Source: a bacterium
GTDB lineage: Bacteria; Planctomycetota; UBA1135; GCA-002686595
DNA: 64,000 bases
Direction of reading: 5' to 3'
NCBI GenBank assembly: GCA_024226735.1
Contig: JAAELL010000327.1
Span: forward strand, 1 to 64,000
A program made the translations under genes and the position numbers. The notes below the pieces were generated by a model that saw nothing but the letters and a program-made list of their open reading frames with translations, did no database searches and was not told the origin of the DNA. Shown here piece after piece: positions 8,452 through 16,676 of the stretch. Each line of letters starts with the position of its first letter. Position 1 is the first letter of the stretch.

Positions 8452-9813
8452 ATGCCCACGCTCGTTTCCCGCGCGACACTGCTCCGCGCCACACTCCTCT
8501 GCCTCTTCTCCGCCCTCTCCCTCTCCCTCTCCCTCGCCCACGCGGACGCGCCCGCGGGCGAACGCGGCGGCCCCGGGCTCGCGCTGCGCGCGGCGAAGGT
8601 CGTCACGGCCGCGATGGACGGGCCCCTCGTCATCGACCACGGCATCGTCCTGGTCGCGAACGGCAAGATCGAGGCCGTCGGTCGCGCGCGCGACGTCGAG
8701 ATCCCCGACGGCTACGAGCTCGTCGACTGCGGATCGCGCTGGCTGATGCCCGGCCTGATCGAGCTGCACAACCACATCGGTACGCCGAGCGCGTTCTTCC
8801 CCAACGACATCAACGACACGGTCTACCTGGCGAACCCCGGGCTGCGCGTGAGCCCGGGCGTCGTGCCGCGCAACCTCCTCTTGCAGCGTGGCGTCGCGGG
8901 CGGCGTGACGAGCGCGCTCTTCATCCCCGGCTCGGGCTCGAACATGGGCGGGCAGGGCATCCTGTTCAAGCTCGGCCACGACACGTTCGAGACGATGCGC
9001 ATCCGCGACCCAGGCTCGTTGAAGCTCGCGCAAGCCGGCAACCCCGAGCGCTGGACGATCCAGCCCGGCCGCGCCTTCCAGAACTGGAACACGCGCAACA
9101 CGTTCAAGCGCGGGCTCGCCTACGCGCGCCGTTTCGAAGCGGCGCTCGCGCAGGACGGCGAGGTTCCGGCCAAGGACCCTCAGTGGGAGATCTTCCGCGC
9201 CCTGCACGCGCGCGAGGTGCAGGTGTCGACGCACACGCAGTGGCACCAGGTCGTCCTGGCGACGATACGCATCGTGCGCCAGGAGCTGGGCCTCGACGTG
9301 TTCATCGACCACGGTTCCTTCGACGGCTACAAGGCCGGAGGCGTCGCCGCCGACGAAGGCGTGCCCGCGATCCTCGGGCCGCGCATGATCAGCAACACCT
9401 ACTTCTCGCCGACCGCGCTGTTCGGGCTGATGTGGAACGACACCGACGGCGCGATCGTCGGCATCGCCGCCGAGTACCAGAAGCGCGGGCACAAGATGAT
9501 CGGCTTCAACACCGATTGTGTCGACGGTGGTGCGCTCAACCTGACGCCGCCCCAGGAAGAGCTCTCTCTGCAGGCGGCGATGGCGGTGCGCTACGGGCTC
9601 GAGAACTTCGACCTCGAGTCGATCAAGGGCCTGACGATCGTGCCGGCCATCACCTGTGGGCTCGGCGAGCGCATCGGGAGCCTCGAGGTAGGCAAGGACG
9701 CGGACATCGTCGTCCTGACCGGCGACGTCGCCGACCCGCGGACGTGGGTCGAGACGGTGTACACCGACGGCAAGCGCGTGTACGACGCGAAGCGCGACGG
9801 GCGTTTGTGGTAG
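8452..9813 (+). CDS. Exported amidohydrolase (imidazolonepropionase-like)
   Basis: A 453-residue metal-dependent hydrolase of the amidohydrolase superfamily. The N-terminal signal peptide contains an unusual LSLSLSLAHA run encoded by a CTCTCC repeat. The metal site HxH is H106-N-H108 in LMPGLIELHNHIG; further ligands probably come from the THTQWH stretch and from the FIDHGSFDG and FNTDC segments. The C-terminal IGSLEVGKDADIVVL is the standard closing motif of the beta-sandwich. Related exported enzymes act on cyclic amides or dipeptides; the substrate is unknown. It follows the sigma/membrane pair after an 83-nt gap. Confidence 0.9.
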   Translation: MPTLVSRATLLRATLLCLFSALSLSLSLAHADAPAGERGGPGLALRAAKVVTAAMDGPLVIDHGIVLVANGKIEAVGRARDVEIPDGYELVDCGSRWLMPGLIELHNHIGTPSAFFPNDINDTVYLANPGLRVSPGVVPRNLLLQRGVAGGVTSALFIPGSGSNMGGQGILFKLGHDTFETMRIRDPGSLKLAQAGNPERWTIQPGRAFQNWNTRNTFKRGLAYARRFEAALAQDGEVPAKDPQWEIFRALHAREVQVSTHTQWHQVVLATIRIVRQELGLDVFIDHGSFDGYKAGGVAADEGVPAILGPRMISNTYFSPTALFGLMWNDTDGAIVGIAAEYQKRGHKMIGFNTDCVDGGALNLTPPQEELSLQAAMAVRYGLENFDLESIKGLTIVPAITCGLGERIGSLEVGKDADIVVLTGDVADPRTWVETVYTDGKRVYDAKRDGRLW

Positions 9814-9850
9814 GGCCGGCGTTCGCGTAACAGGAACGAGTTGGAGACTC

Positions 9851-10231
9851 TCAGCGCATCAAGTTGCGCTGGATCCGCATCTGCACTTCCTCGGCGACTT
9901 CCGGCCGCTCCTCGCCGTCCTGGGTCGCACCGATGCGCAGGATCGTGCGCGATGCGTCGTAGGGCTCACACGTGATGCTGACGCGCGCGCCGGACACGGT
10001 CGCCTCGGCGCGACGGGCGCTTCCGTCGGCCTGGAAGGCCTCGCCGAGCGACCGCAGCGTCGACTGGGTCACGCTCCAGACCGTGTCGAGGTCGCCGGTG
10101 ACGACCGAGCCGTAGGAGCGCTCGGTCGTGATGCCGTAGCGCGACGCACTCTCCGTCTCTGTGACGCAGCCCGGAAACGCGAGAGGGGCGGCGAGGGCGA
10201 GGACCAGGATCGGGACGTGGGGGCTCTGCAT
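9851..10231 (-). CDS. Lipoprotein, DUF3568-like
   Basis: A 126-residue lipoprotein. The ATG at 10231 opens a signal peptide with lipobox LAFPGC (acylated Cys near residue 22). The mature part (YGSVVTGDLDTVWSVTQSTLRSLGEAF ... VSITCEPYDASRTILRIGATQDGEERPEVAEEVQMRIQRNL) matches the pattern of the DUF3568 family of small envelope lipoproteins. It converges with the amidohydrolase gene, 37 nt apart. Confidence 0.8.
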   Translation of the reverse strand: MQSPHVPILVLALAAPLAFPGCVTETESASRYGITTERSYGSVVTGDLDTVWSVTQSTLRSLGEAFQADGSARRAEATVSGARVSITCEPYDASRTILRIGATQDGEERPEVAEEVQMRIQRNLMR

Positions 10232-10381
10232 GGGGGCAGCGTAGAGCTTCGACACCCCCCGATCCACGGGCGTCGGGTGCCGGATTGAGGAGGTTCGGTC
10301 ACACCCTGGGCCGTCGTCCGCACTCATGCGCCGATCGAAGTATGGCCCAAAGGCATCACACCACTAGACTGCGAGGATCGC

Positions 10382-10807
10382 ATGGCCTCCAGCTCCCCGA
10401 GCACCGACCGCGCTGTCCCCGAACGCCCGAGCAACCGCGAATGGAAGCGCTTCATCGCGCGCACCTGGCGCGGCCGTTGTCCGCGCTGCGGTGACGGGAC
10501 GCTGTTCGTGTCCCGCTTCCGGCTGCGCGCCGACTGTGAGCACCGCGGGCTCGTCTTCCGGCGCGAACAGGGCGCGATGACCGGGCAGATGTACCTCTCC
10601 GCGGTCGTCACCGAGATCCTGGCGGCGGCGCTCGTGCTCGTGATCTTCTTCGGCACCGACTGGGGCCCCGGCCTGTCGATCGCGGTTTCGGTGCCGGTGA
10701 TCATCCTCTTCAGCTACTGGTTCCTGCCGCGCGGGATGGGCCTGTGGGTCGCGGTCGGGTACATGACGGACATCGCGAATCGCGAGCCCTGGGTCGACGG
10801 GCAGTAG
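10382..10807 (+). CDS. DUF983 family membrane protein
   Basis: A 141-residue membrane protein. The N-terminal Cys pair C33-x-x-C36 (GRCPRCGDG) followed by two membrane spans (YLSAVVTEILAAALVLVIFFG and LSIAVSVPVIILFSYWFLP) is the DUF983 layout. The function of the family is unknown. The stop codon is immediately followed by the ATG of mutM with no gap (TAGATG), so the two are translated from one message. Confidence 0.88.
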   Translation: MASSSPSTDRAVPERPSNREWKRFIARTWRGRCPRCGDGTLFVSRFRLRADCEHRGLVFRREQGAMTGQMYLSAVVTEILAAALVLVIFFGTDWGPGLSIAVSVPVIILFSYWFLPRGMGLWVAVGYMTDIANREPWVDGQ

Positions 10808-11659
10808 ATGCCCGAGCTCCCCGAGGTCGAGACGACCGTCCAGCTCTTGCGTCCGCGCGTCGTGGGCCGGCGGGTGAAGGACGCCGAGGTGTTGTGGCCG
10901 CGGTCGGTCGGCGCGCTCGATCCGGACGCGTTTCGGCAGGCGGTCGTCGGAGCGCGTATCGCGCGGCTGTGGCGGCGCGCCAAGTACATCGTGTTCGACC
11001 TCGAGCGACGCGGCCGGTCCGCTGGTGTGGTGCTTTGCCATTTGCGGATGACGGGCAGGCTCATGGTCGAGGCCGCGCGCCACGACACCGGACCCCATAC
11101 GCGCGTGCGCCTGCAGCTCGACCGTGGTGTGCTGAGCTTCGTCGACGTCCGCAAGTTCGGCCGCTTTACGTTCCATGCCTCCCCGGACGACGTGTTCGTG
11201 AAGCTGGGCGTCGAGCCGCTCGGCGACGGGTTCACCAAGGGCTGGATGCGCCGTGAGCTGCGCGCGCGGCGGCGGATGTTGAAGCCGCTCCTGCTCGATC
11301 AGTCGTTCGTCGCCGGGCTCGGGAACATCTACGTCGACGAGGCCCTGCACCGCACGGGCCTGCACCCGCTGCGGCGCTCGGATCGCGTACCGCCCGCGGC
11401 GGCGGACCGGCTCGTCGACGAGATCCGTGCCACGCTCGAGGAGGCCGTCGAGCGCGAGGGATCGAGCTTCGACGCCTTCTACCGGACACCCGAGGGTCAG
11501 CCGGGGAGCTACCAGCATCAGTTCCGCGTCTACGGGCGGGACGGCAAGCCCTGCCGGACGTGCGGGCGCGTCGTGCGCAAGATCGTCGTCGCCCAGCGCG
11601 GTACGCACTACTGCACCCGCTGCCAACCTGCCCCGCGGGGTCGCGGGAGCGCGGGATGA
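10808..11659 (+). CDS. mutM: Formamidopyrimidine-DNA glycosylase (Fpg)
   Basis: A 283-residue base-excision repair enzyme that removes 8-oxoguanine and formamidopyrimidines and nicks the strand. The invariant N-terminus MPELPEVET provides the catalytic Pro and Glu, and RRAKYIVFDL holds the conserved Lys. The helix-two-turn-helix LLLDQSFVAGLGNIYVDEAL and the C-terminal zinc finger CRTC-x16-CTRC are present, followed by a short tail. It starts directly at the DUF983 stop codon, and efp begins 20 nt after its end. Confidence 0.96.
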   Translation: MPELPEVETTVQLLRPRVVGRRVKDAEVLWPRSVGALDPDAFRQAVVGARIARLWRRAKYIVFDLERRGRSAGVVLCHLRMTGRLMVEAARHDTGPHTRVRLQLDRGVLSFVDVRKFGRFTFHASPDDVFVKLGVEPLGDGFTKGWMRRELRARRRMLKPLLLDQSFVAGLGNIYVDEALHRTGLHPLRRSDRVPPAAADRLVDEIRATLEEAVEREGSSFDAFYRTPEGQPGSYQHQFRVYGRDGKPCRTCGRVVRKIVVAQRGTHYCTRCQPAPRGRGSAG

Positions 11660-11679
11660 CCGCTATCCTCTTGCGCGCC

Positions 11680-12252
11680 ATGATCGATACCAGCGCGTTC
11701 AAGAAGGGCGTTTGCCTCGTCTACAAGGACCAGCCCGTGATGATCACCGACATGTCGGTGAGCACGCCGACGGCCCGCGGAGCGAACACCATCGTCAAGA
11801 CCAAGCTCCGCAACCTGCTCTCGGGCCAGATTCTGAACGAGTCGATCCGGTCGGGGGAGAAGTTCGAGGAGGTCGACCTCGAGCGTCACGACGCGAGCTA
11901 CATGTACAACGATGGCTCGAAGTGGTTCTTCATGGACGACGAGAGCTTCGAGCAGTTCGAGTTCGAAAAGGACGCGCTCGCCGGCGCCGATGACTACCTC
12001 GTCGACGGCGTCGAAGGGCTGCAGGCCGTCCTGATCGACGGGCATGTCGTCAACATTCAGCTGCCACTGGCGGTCGCGATGTCGGTGGTCGAGTGCGACC
12101 CGACGATCAAGGGCGCGACCGCCCAGGCGCAGCTCAAGCCGGCCAAGACCGAGACGGGCCTGGTCGTGCAGGTGCCCCCGTACGTCGAAGCGGGCGAGAT
12201 GATCAAGATCGACACGCGCGACGCGCACTTCATCGAGAGGGTCAAGTCATGA
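11680..12252 (+). CDS. efp: Elongation factor P of the EfpL/YeiP type
   Basis: A 190-residue protein that rescues ribosomes stalled at proline stretches. I use the ATG at 11680 (MIDTSAFKKG); an in-frame ATG at 11656 overlapping the mutM stop would add eight unlikely residues. The tip of domain I, where canonical EF-P carries a modified Lys, reads STPTARGANTIVKTKL. This matches the SPTARGA loop of E. coli YeiP (EfpL) with an Arg. The last domain (DPTIKGATAQAQLKPAKTETGLVVQVP) is also YeiP-like. The stop overlaps the start of a lipoprotein gene by 4 nt. Confidence 0.92.
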   Translation: MIDTSAFKKGVCLVYKDQPVMITDMSVSTPTARGANTIVKTKLRNLLSGQILNESIRSGEKFEEVDLERHDASYMYNDGSKWFFMDDESFEQFEFEKDALAGADDYLVDGVEGLQAVLIDGHVVNIQLPLAVAMSVVECDPTIKGATAQAQLKPAKTETGLVVQVPPYVEAGEMIKIDTRDAHFIERVKS

Positions 12253-12554
12253 ACTGCCCCGAAGCAAGAACACCCCTGAATGCGTTGCTCGTCGCGGTGC
12301 TCCTGTCCGGTTGTCCAAGTGAGCCGGCATCGGAACCGGCATCGGAGCCCGCATCGGAGCCGAAGACCCAGGAGGCCCCCGAGACGGCGGCGGAGAAGCC
12401 GCGCATCACCTGTCCCCCGTGCGGCATGCAGACGACTCCGCCCGCGGACCTCACCGAGATCGACGGGAAGAAGTTCTGGCTGTGCAACGACCGCTGTGCG
12501 GAGCTGGTGCGCCAGGATCCCGAGCGCTTCGCGGAGCACGCGGTGCACGAGTAG
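12249..12554 (+). CDS. YHS/TRASH-like lipoprotein
   Basis: A 101-residue lipoprotein with lipobox LLSGC (Cys near residue 23) followed by a Pro/Glu/Ser linker made of an EPAS repeat. The C-terminal 50 residues, CPPCGMQ ... DGKKFWLCNDRCAELVRQDPERF, are a YHS-type metal-binding domain with four Cys. Such domains bind heavy metals and are found in metal transport and sensing proteins. The start overlaps the efp stop by 4 nt (ATGA), so it is translated with an elongation factor although the roles look unrelated. Confidence 0.85.
   Translation: MNCPEARTPLNALLVAVLLSGCPSEPASEPASEPASEPKTQEAPETAAEKPRITCPPCGMQTTPPADLTEIDGKKFWLCNDRCAELVRQDPERFAEHAVHE
12321..12362 (+). repeat. 12-bp tandem repeat encoding EPAS
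   Basis: Three 12-bp units of the form GAGCCGGCATCG are followed by a partial fourth, in frame, and code for the EPAS linker of the YHS-like lipoprotein. Synonymous changes between units (gaaccg, gagccc) show the repeat is not brand new. Confidence 0.85.
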
Positions 12555-12574
12555 CGGGCGGGCTCGGTACTGCC

Positions 12575-13042
12575 CTAGCGCATCTTCCAGAGCGTGTCGA
12601 GCTCCGGTACACCCGGCCACTGCTCGGCGCACAAGGACAGGTACAGCGTCACGTCCTCCGGCGGAAACTGCTTGTCCAGATCCGCGATCGTGCCTGCGAT
12701 TTTGTCCTTCGCCGGCTTGGCCATGTCGACGTTCTCGATCATGCCGTCCTCGTGCTCGACTCCGGTGCCGTCGAGGAAGCCGGTGACCAGCTCCTTGCAT
12801 GAGCGCATCAGGTAGCTGCCGAACAGCTCGTACGCGAGGTCCGCCTGGCTCTTGCGTTCGAGGATCAGCTTGGCGCGGCGCGCGCGCTGATCCATGGGGA
12901 GCTTGCGGATCGCCTGCGGCCGGAACTTCAGCACCTTGGCGACTTCGCCGTCCAGGGGGCCGAAGCCGTCCTGTTCGAGCGACCGGTAGATGGCGAGAAA
13001 GCGCTCGCCGCTCATGGTCTTGAGTTGTTCGATGACCTGCAT
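12575..13042 (-). CDS. Hypothetical helical protein
   Basis: A 155-residue soluble protein, mostly alpha-helical, with no signal peptide or membrane segment. It starts MQVIEQLKTMSGERFLAIYRSLEQDGF and ends ELDTLWKMR. I recognise no family. The codon usage and composition match its neighbours and the ATG at 13042 is the only sensible start. It converges with the lipoprotein gene, 20 nt apart. Confidence 0.75.
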   Translation of the reverse strand: MQVIEQLKTMSGERFLAIYRSLEQDGFGPLDGEVAKVLKFRPQAIRKLPMDQRARRAKLILERKSQADLAYELFGSYLMRSCKELVTGFLDGTGVEHEDGMIENVDMAKPAKDKIAGTIADLDKQFPPEDVTLYLSLCAEQWPGVPELDTLWKMR

Positions 13043-13097
13043 GGTTCTGTTCCTCGTGGGGCGCGGATTCTAGCGCGGCGCGAGCTCGGCTGAGGCT

Positions 13098-13901
13098 ATG
13101 ATTCTCGCCCCCGTGGCCCCCTCTCCCAGCTCCGCCCTCCCCCAGGGCAGCGGCTCGAACGGCTTTTCGCGTGCCGAGGCGTCCTACGCCTTTTGCGCCT
13201 CGCTCTTCGTGGTCGTCCTCGTCCTGACCAACGTGATCGGGACCAAGCTGTTCGTGCTCTTTCCCGAGGGACGCCCCGACTGGATCATCGGCAGCGGCCC
13301 GATCAACCTCACATCGGGCATCATCACCTACCCGGCCACCTTCCTGTTGACCGATCTCGTGTCGGAGATCTGGGGCCGCAAGCGCGCGAGCTTCATGGTG
13401 GTCTCGGGCTTCGCGATGAGCCTTCTGATGCTCGGCGTGCTCAAGATGGCGGTGTCCTTGCCGCCCTCGCCGTTCTGGACCAACGCCGGACTCGGCTTCG
13501 AGTCGAGCGGCGAGATGCAGCTCGCCTACGACGCTGCGTTCGCGAGCCCCTGGATCCTGCTCGGGGCCTCGATGCTGGCTTATCTCGTCGCCCAGCTCTT
13601 CGACGTGCGCCTCTACCACTTCTGGTGGAAGCTGACTGGCGGCCGGCACATGTGGCTGCGCAACAACGGCTCGACGTGGATCAGCCAGCTCGTCGACACG
13701 ATCATCGTCAACACGATCTTTCTGCACTTCCACTTCCGGATGGCGTGGAGCAACATCGTCCAGATCATCGTCGCGACCTATCTGTGCAAGGTGCTGCTGG
13801 CGCTCCTCGACACGCCGCTCATCTACCTCGGGCGGATCTGGGTCGAGCGCTTCCTCGGCATCGAGCACGACGCCGAACGTGCGCGGGCGCCCCTCGCCTG
13901 A
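13098..13901 (+). CDS. yhhQ: Queuosine precursor transporter
   Basis: A 267-residue membrane protein of the VUT/YhhQ family, which imports preQ0 or preQ1 for tRNA queuosine synthesis. Six or so membrane spans are visible. The family signatures are present: LTNVIGTKLF in the first span, the GIITYPATFLLTDLVSEIWGRKRA stretch, and NNGSTWISQLVDTIIVNTIFL near the end. It is a stand-alone gene with a probable terminator 29 nt after its stop. No other queuosine gene is in the window. Confidence 0.92.
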   Translation: MILAPVAPSPSSALPQGSGSNGFSRAEASYAFCASLFVVVLVLTNVIGTKLFVLFPEGRPDWIIGSGPINLTSGIITYPATFLLTDLVSEIWGRKRASFMVVSGFAMSLLMLGVLKMAVSLPPSPFWTNAGLGFESSGEMQLAYDAAFASPWILLGASMLAYLVAQLFDVRLYHFWWKLTGGRHMWLRNNGSTWISQLVDTIIVNTIFLHFHFRMAWSNIVQIIVATYLCKVLLALLDTPLIYLGRIWVERFLGIEHDAERARAPLA

Positions 13902-13929
13902 CTGGCTGTCGTAGCGATTGCACACACCG

Positions 13930-13951
13930 CTCTGCGCCAAACGGCGTAGAG
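13930..13951 (+). terminator. Hairpin after the queuosine transporter gene
   Basis: A 9-bp stem (CTCTGCGCC with GGCGTAGAG, one G-U pair) closes an AAAC loop 29 nt after the stop. There is no T-run behind it, so it may be a factor-independent terminator of low efficiency or an mRNA end stabiliser. Confidence 0.45.
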
Positions 13952-14148
13952 TGAAAAGAGGCCGGGACGACCCTGCCGTGCCGTCCCGACCGGAGAGTAT
14001 CACCGAAACCTTCCACGAGGCTTCGATGCGGTCGCCCCCGCTGTGGAGCAGATCGACCGTGATCCGGGGGCGACCGTCGGGCGCGCCACGCGCGCGCCCG
14101 CCACACCCTCAAGTTCCCTCCGGGAGCGATTCCGCTGGTGGAATCAGC

Positions 14149-14168
14149 AAAAAAAGTCCTCGAGGACT
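14149..14168 (-). terminator. Intrinsic terminator of the speA-SlyD transcript
   Basis: Read on the minus strand, AGTCC-TCGA-GGACT forms a 5-bp stem and tetraloop and is followed directly by seven T. It lies 18 nt after the stop of the SlyD-type gene. Confidence 0.75.
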
Positions 14169-14185
14169 CTCCGTGGCGCGAGCTG

Positions 14186-14635
14186 CTACTCCGCGCGGAC
14201 GTCGCGCACGCGCACCCGGAACGTGACGGGCTTGTCCGCCAGGGGGTGGTTGGCGTCCAGGATCACCGCGTCCGGCTCGACCTCGACGACGCGCATCTCG
14301 AGGACGTCGTCCTCCTCGTCCCCTTCGCCCTCCTCGAGCTGCACGGAGATCCAGAGGCCCGGCTCGAGCTCGACGTCCTCGCCGAACTCCTCCCGCGGGA
14401 CGCTGACGATGCCGTCGGGGTTGAACTCTCCGAAGGCTTCGCCGGGGCCGAACGCGACGTCGAGCTCATCGCCGACGGCCTTGCCCTCGAGCGCCGAGGA
14501 GAGCGCCGGTGGCACGTCGCTCGAGCCCTGCACGAACTCGAGCGGGCCGGAGTCCCGGCTGTTCTCCACGACCGTTCCGTCCTCGTCGAGGATCTCGTAG
14601 TCGAGCTCAACGACGCAATTGGGCTGGATCTTCAA
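14186..14635 (-). CDS. SlyD-type FKBP peptidyl-prolyl isomerase
   Basis: A 149-residue protein-folding catalyst of the SlyD branch. The FKBP half opens NCVVELDYEILDEDGTVVENSRDSGPLEFVQG, and an inserted IF-like domain sits at about residues 70-125 (PGEAFGEFNPDGIVSVPREEFGEDVELEPG ...). There is no His-rich tail. The start is a TTG at 14635: no ATG is available, and an AGGAGA ribosome site lies 9 nt upstream of it. That start lies 29 nt inside the speA gene on the same strand, so the two are probably translated from one message. Confidence 0.9.
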   Translation of the reverse strand: MKIQPNCVVELDYEILDEDGTVVENSRDSGPLEFVQGSSDVPPALSSALEGKAVGDELDVAFGPGEAFGEFNPDGIVSVPREEFGEDVELEPGLWISVQLEEGEGDEEDDVLEMRVVEVEPDAVILDANHPLADKPVTFRVRVRDVRAE

Positions 14636-16592
14636 GTTGCTTGGTCTCCTGGTGTGGGCGTGCCGGCCCCTCGGGTCGTCTCAGGCGAGTCAGGTAGGTG
14701 TAGCCGCGCAGGCCGGCCTCGTAGCGGTCCCAGAAGAGGGCCGAGTCCTCGTAGCTCATCCGCCCCTCGTCGAGCGCGTCCTCCACGTGCCTGCGCAGGC
14801 CGCGCAGGATGTCCTCCTCGAAGTACTCGACGTACGAGAGGACGTCCTTGACGCGATCGCCGCGCAGGACGTGCGTGAGGCGCGGCTTGCCGGAGGCGTC
14901 GACGTCGACGTGCACCGTGTTCGTATCGCCGAACAGGTTGTGCATGTCGCCCAAGATCTCCTGGTAGGCGCCGACGAGGAAGAAACCGAGGAAATAGGGC
15001 TCGGACGGCTTCAGCGTGTGCAGCTCCAGGGTGCTCTTCACGTCGCGCATGTCGATGAAGCGCGTGATCTTGCCGTCCGAGTCGCACGTCAGATCGGCGA
15101 TCGTCGTGTGGCGCGTCGGTCGCTCGAGGTGGCGGTGCAGCGGGATGATCGGGAACAGCTGGCCGATCGCCCACGAGTCGGGGATCGACTGGAAGATCGA
15201 CATGTTGAGGAAGTACGTGTCCGCGAGGTCGCGCTCGAGGTGCTCGAGGTCCTCGGGGACGTAGTCGAGCGAGCGCGTGACCGCCAGCACCGCCTCGGTC
15301 GCGCGCCAGAAGAAGTCCTCGACGCGCGCACGGTCGGGGAGCGTCAGCTGTCCCGTGTTGAACAGCAGCATCGCTTCCTCCCGTAGGTCGAGCGCGTCGT
15401 GGTAGGCCTCGAGGTAGTTCTTCGACGTCAGGTCGTCGGTGAGCTCGGCGAGCGAGCTCACGATCTCATGGTCGGCGTCGCCGATCGGTTCGGCCATCTC
15501 CGCGCTGGTGAAGGAGCTGGCGCCCATCACTTCGGAGGCGAGCACTGCGTGGTGGGCGACCAGCGCGCGGCCCGACTCGGTCAGGATATTCGGCTCATCG
15601 ATCTCCGCCGTCCGGCACGCTTCCTTCAGGTTCCAGACGATGTCGTTGGCGTACTCTTGCAGCGAGTAGTTCTTCGACGAATCGAAGTTCGTGCAAGAGC
15701 CGTCGTAGTCGATGCCGAGCCCTCCGCCGGCGTCGAACCAATGGATCTTGACGCCCATGCGCGTCAGCCCGACGAGCGTGTTCGTCGCCTCGCGCATCGC
15801 CTGCTTGATCGAGCGGATGTGCGTGATCTGGCTGCCGATGTGGAAGTGTTGGAGCTGCAGGCAGTCGAGCATGTCCACTTCCCGCAGGCGCTCGACGACC
15901 TGCACGATCTCGCGCGTCGTCAGCCCGAACTTCGAGCGGTCGCCGACCGAGTCCTGCCACCGGCCGGAGCCGCGGAACGACAGCTTGGTGCGCACTCCGA
16001 TTGTCGGACGCTGGCCGAGTCGCTCGGCGGCGTCCAGCACCGTGTCGAGCTCGGTGTACTTCTCGATGACGATGATCGGCTTGATCCCGAGCTGCTTGGA
16101 CATGAGCGCCATCTCGACGTACTCCTCGTCCTTGTACCCGTTGCAGATCATGAGCGAGTTGCCACCCGCCTGCAGCGCGATGCCCGCGATCAGCTCCGGC
16201 TTGCTGCCGACCTCGAGGCCCATGCCGTGCGCGCGCCCTTCCTGCAGGAGCGTCTCGACGACGAGGCGCTCCTGGTTGACCTTGATCGGGTAAACGCAGC
16301 GGTAGGGGGCCTCGTACCCGTACTCGGCGCGTGCCGTGTCGAAGGCCGCGTGGACCTCGCGCACGCGCGCACGCAAGAGCCCGTCGAAGCGCAGCAGGAT
16401 CGGCGCCGCGACGCCGCGCCTGCAGATCTGTCCAACGAGCTCGAAGACGTCGATCGCGTGCCCGTCGGGGCCCTCGGGATGCACCTGGACGTTGCCGGCC
16501 TCGTTGACCGACACGTACCGACCACCCCATTCAGGGACGTTGTAGAGCGACTCGCTCTCGGTTCGTTTCCATTTCGTCATCGTGCGTGCCAT
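14607..16592 (-). CDS. speA: Biosynthetic arginine decarboxylase
   Basis: A 661-residue PLP enzyme that converts arginine to agmatine for polyamine synthesis. K104 in CVYPIKVNQERLV is the PLP lysine. Further hallmarks are HFHIGSQI, WFDAGGGLGIDYDG, and the active-site region TYFLNMSIFQSIPDSWAIGQLFPIIPLHR. The length is that of the SpeA family. An ATG four codons in (16580) is an alternative start, but a GGA ribosome site fits the first one. It is transcribed together with the SlyD-type gene, which it overlaps. Confidence 0.96.
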   Translation of the reverse strand: MARTMTKWKRTESESLYNVPEWGGRYVSVNEAGNVQVHPEGPDGHAIDVFELVGQICRRGVAAPILLRFDGLLRARVREVHAAFDTARAEYGYEAPYRCVYPIKVNQERLVVETLLQEGRAHGMGLEVGSKPELIAGIALQAGGNSLMICNGYKDEEYVEMALMSKQLGIKPIIVIEKYTELDTVLDAAERLGQRPTIGVRTKLSFRGSGRWQDSVGDRSKFGLTTREIVQVVERLREVDMLDCLQLQHFHIGSQITHIRSIKQAMREATNTLVGLTRMGVKIHWFDAGGGLGIDYDGSCTNFDSSKNYSLQEYANDIVWNLKEACRTAEIDEPNILTESGRALVAHHAVLASEVMGASSFTSAEMAEPIGDADHEIVSSLAELTDDLTSKNYLEAYHDALDLREEAMLLFNTGQLTLPDRARVEDFFWRATEAVLAVTRSLDYVPEDLEHLERDLADTYFLNMSIFQSIPDSWAIGQLFPIIPLHRHLERPTRHTTIADLTCDSDGKITRFIDMRDVKSTLELHTLKPSEPYFLGFFLVGAYQEILGDMHNLFGDTNTVHVDVDASGKPRLTHVLRGDRVKDVLSYVEYFEEDILRGLRRHVEDALDEGRMSYEDSALFWDRYEAGLRGYTYLTRLRRPEGPARPHQETKQLEDPAQLRR

Positions 16593-16676
16593 TCGGGTTC
16601 CGGCGTACTGGCACGGAAGCGGCGGAAGATTATAGGGACCTTGGACTCCAGAGGCCGCCTCGATACTCTCCCGGCC

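Noticed and set aside
12057-14003. Open frame of 648 residues on the minus strand
   Set aside because: It covers efp, the lipoprotein and the transporter gene in antisense, and its sequence is a low-complexity Arg/His/Glu mixture.
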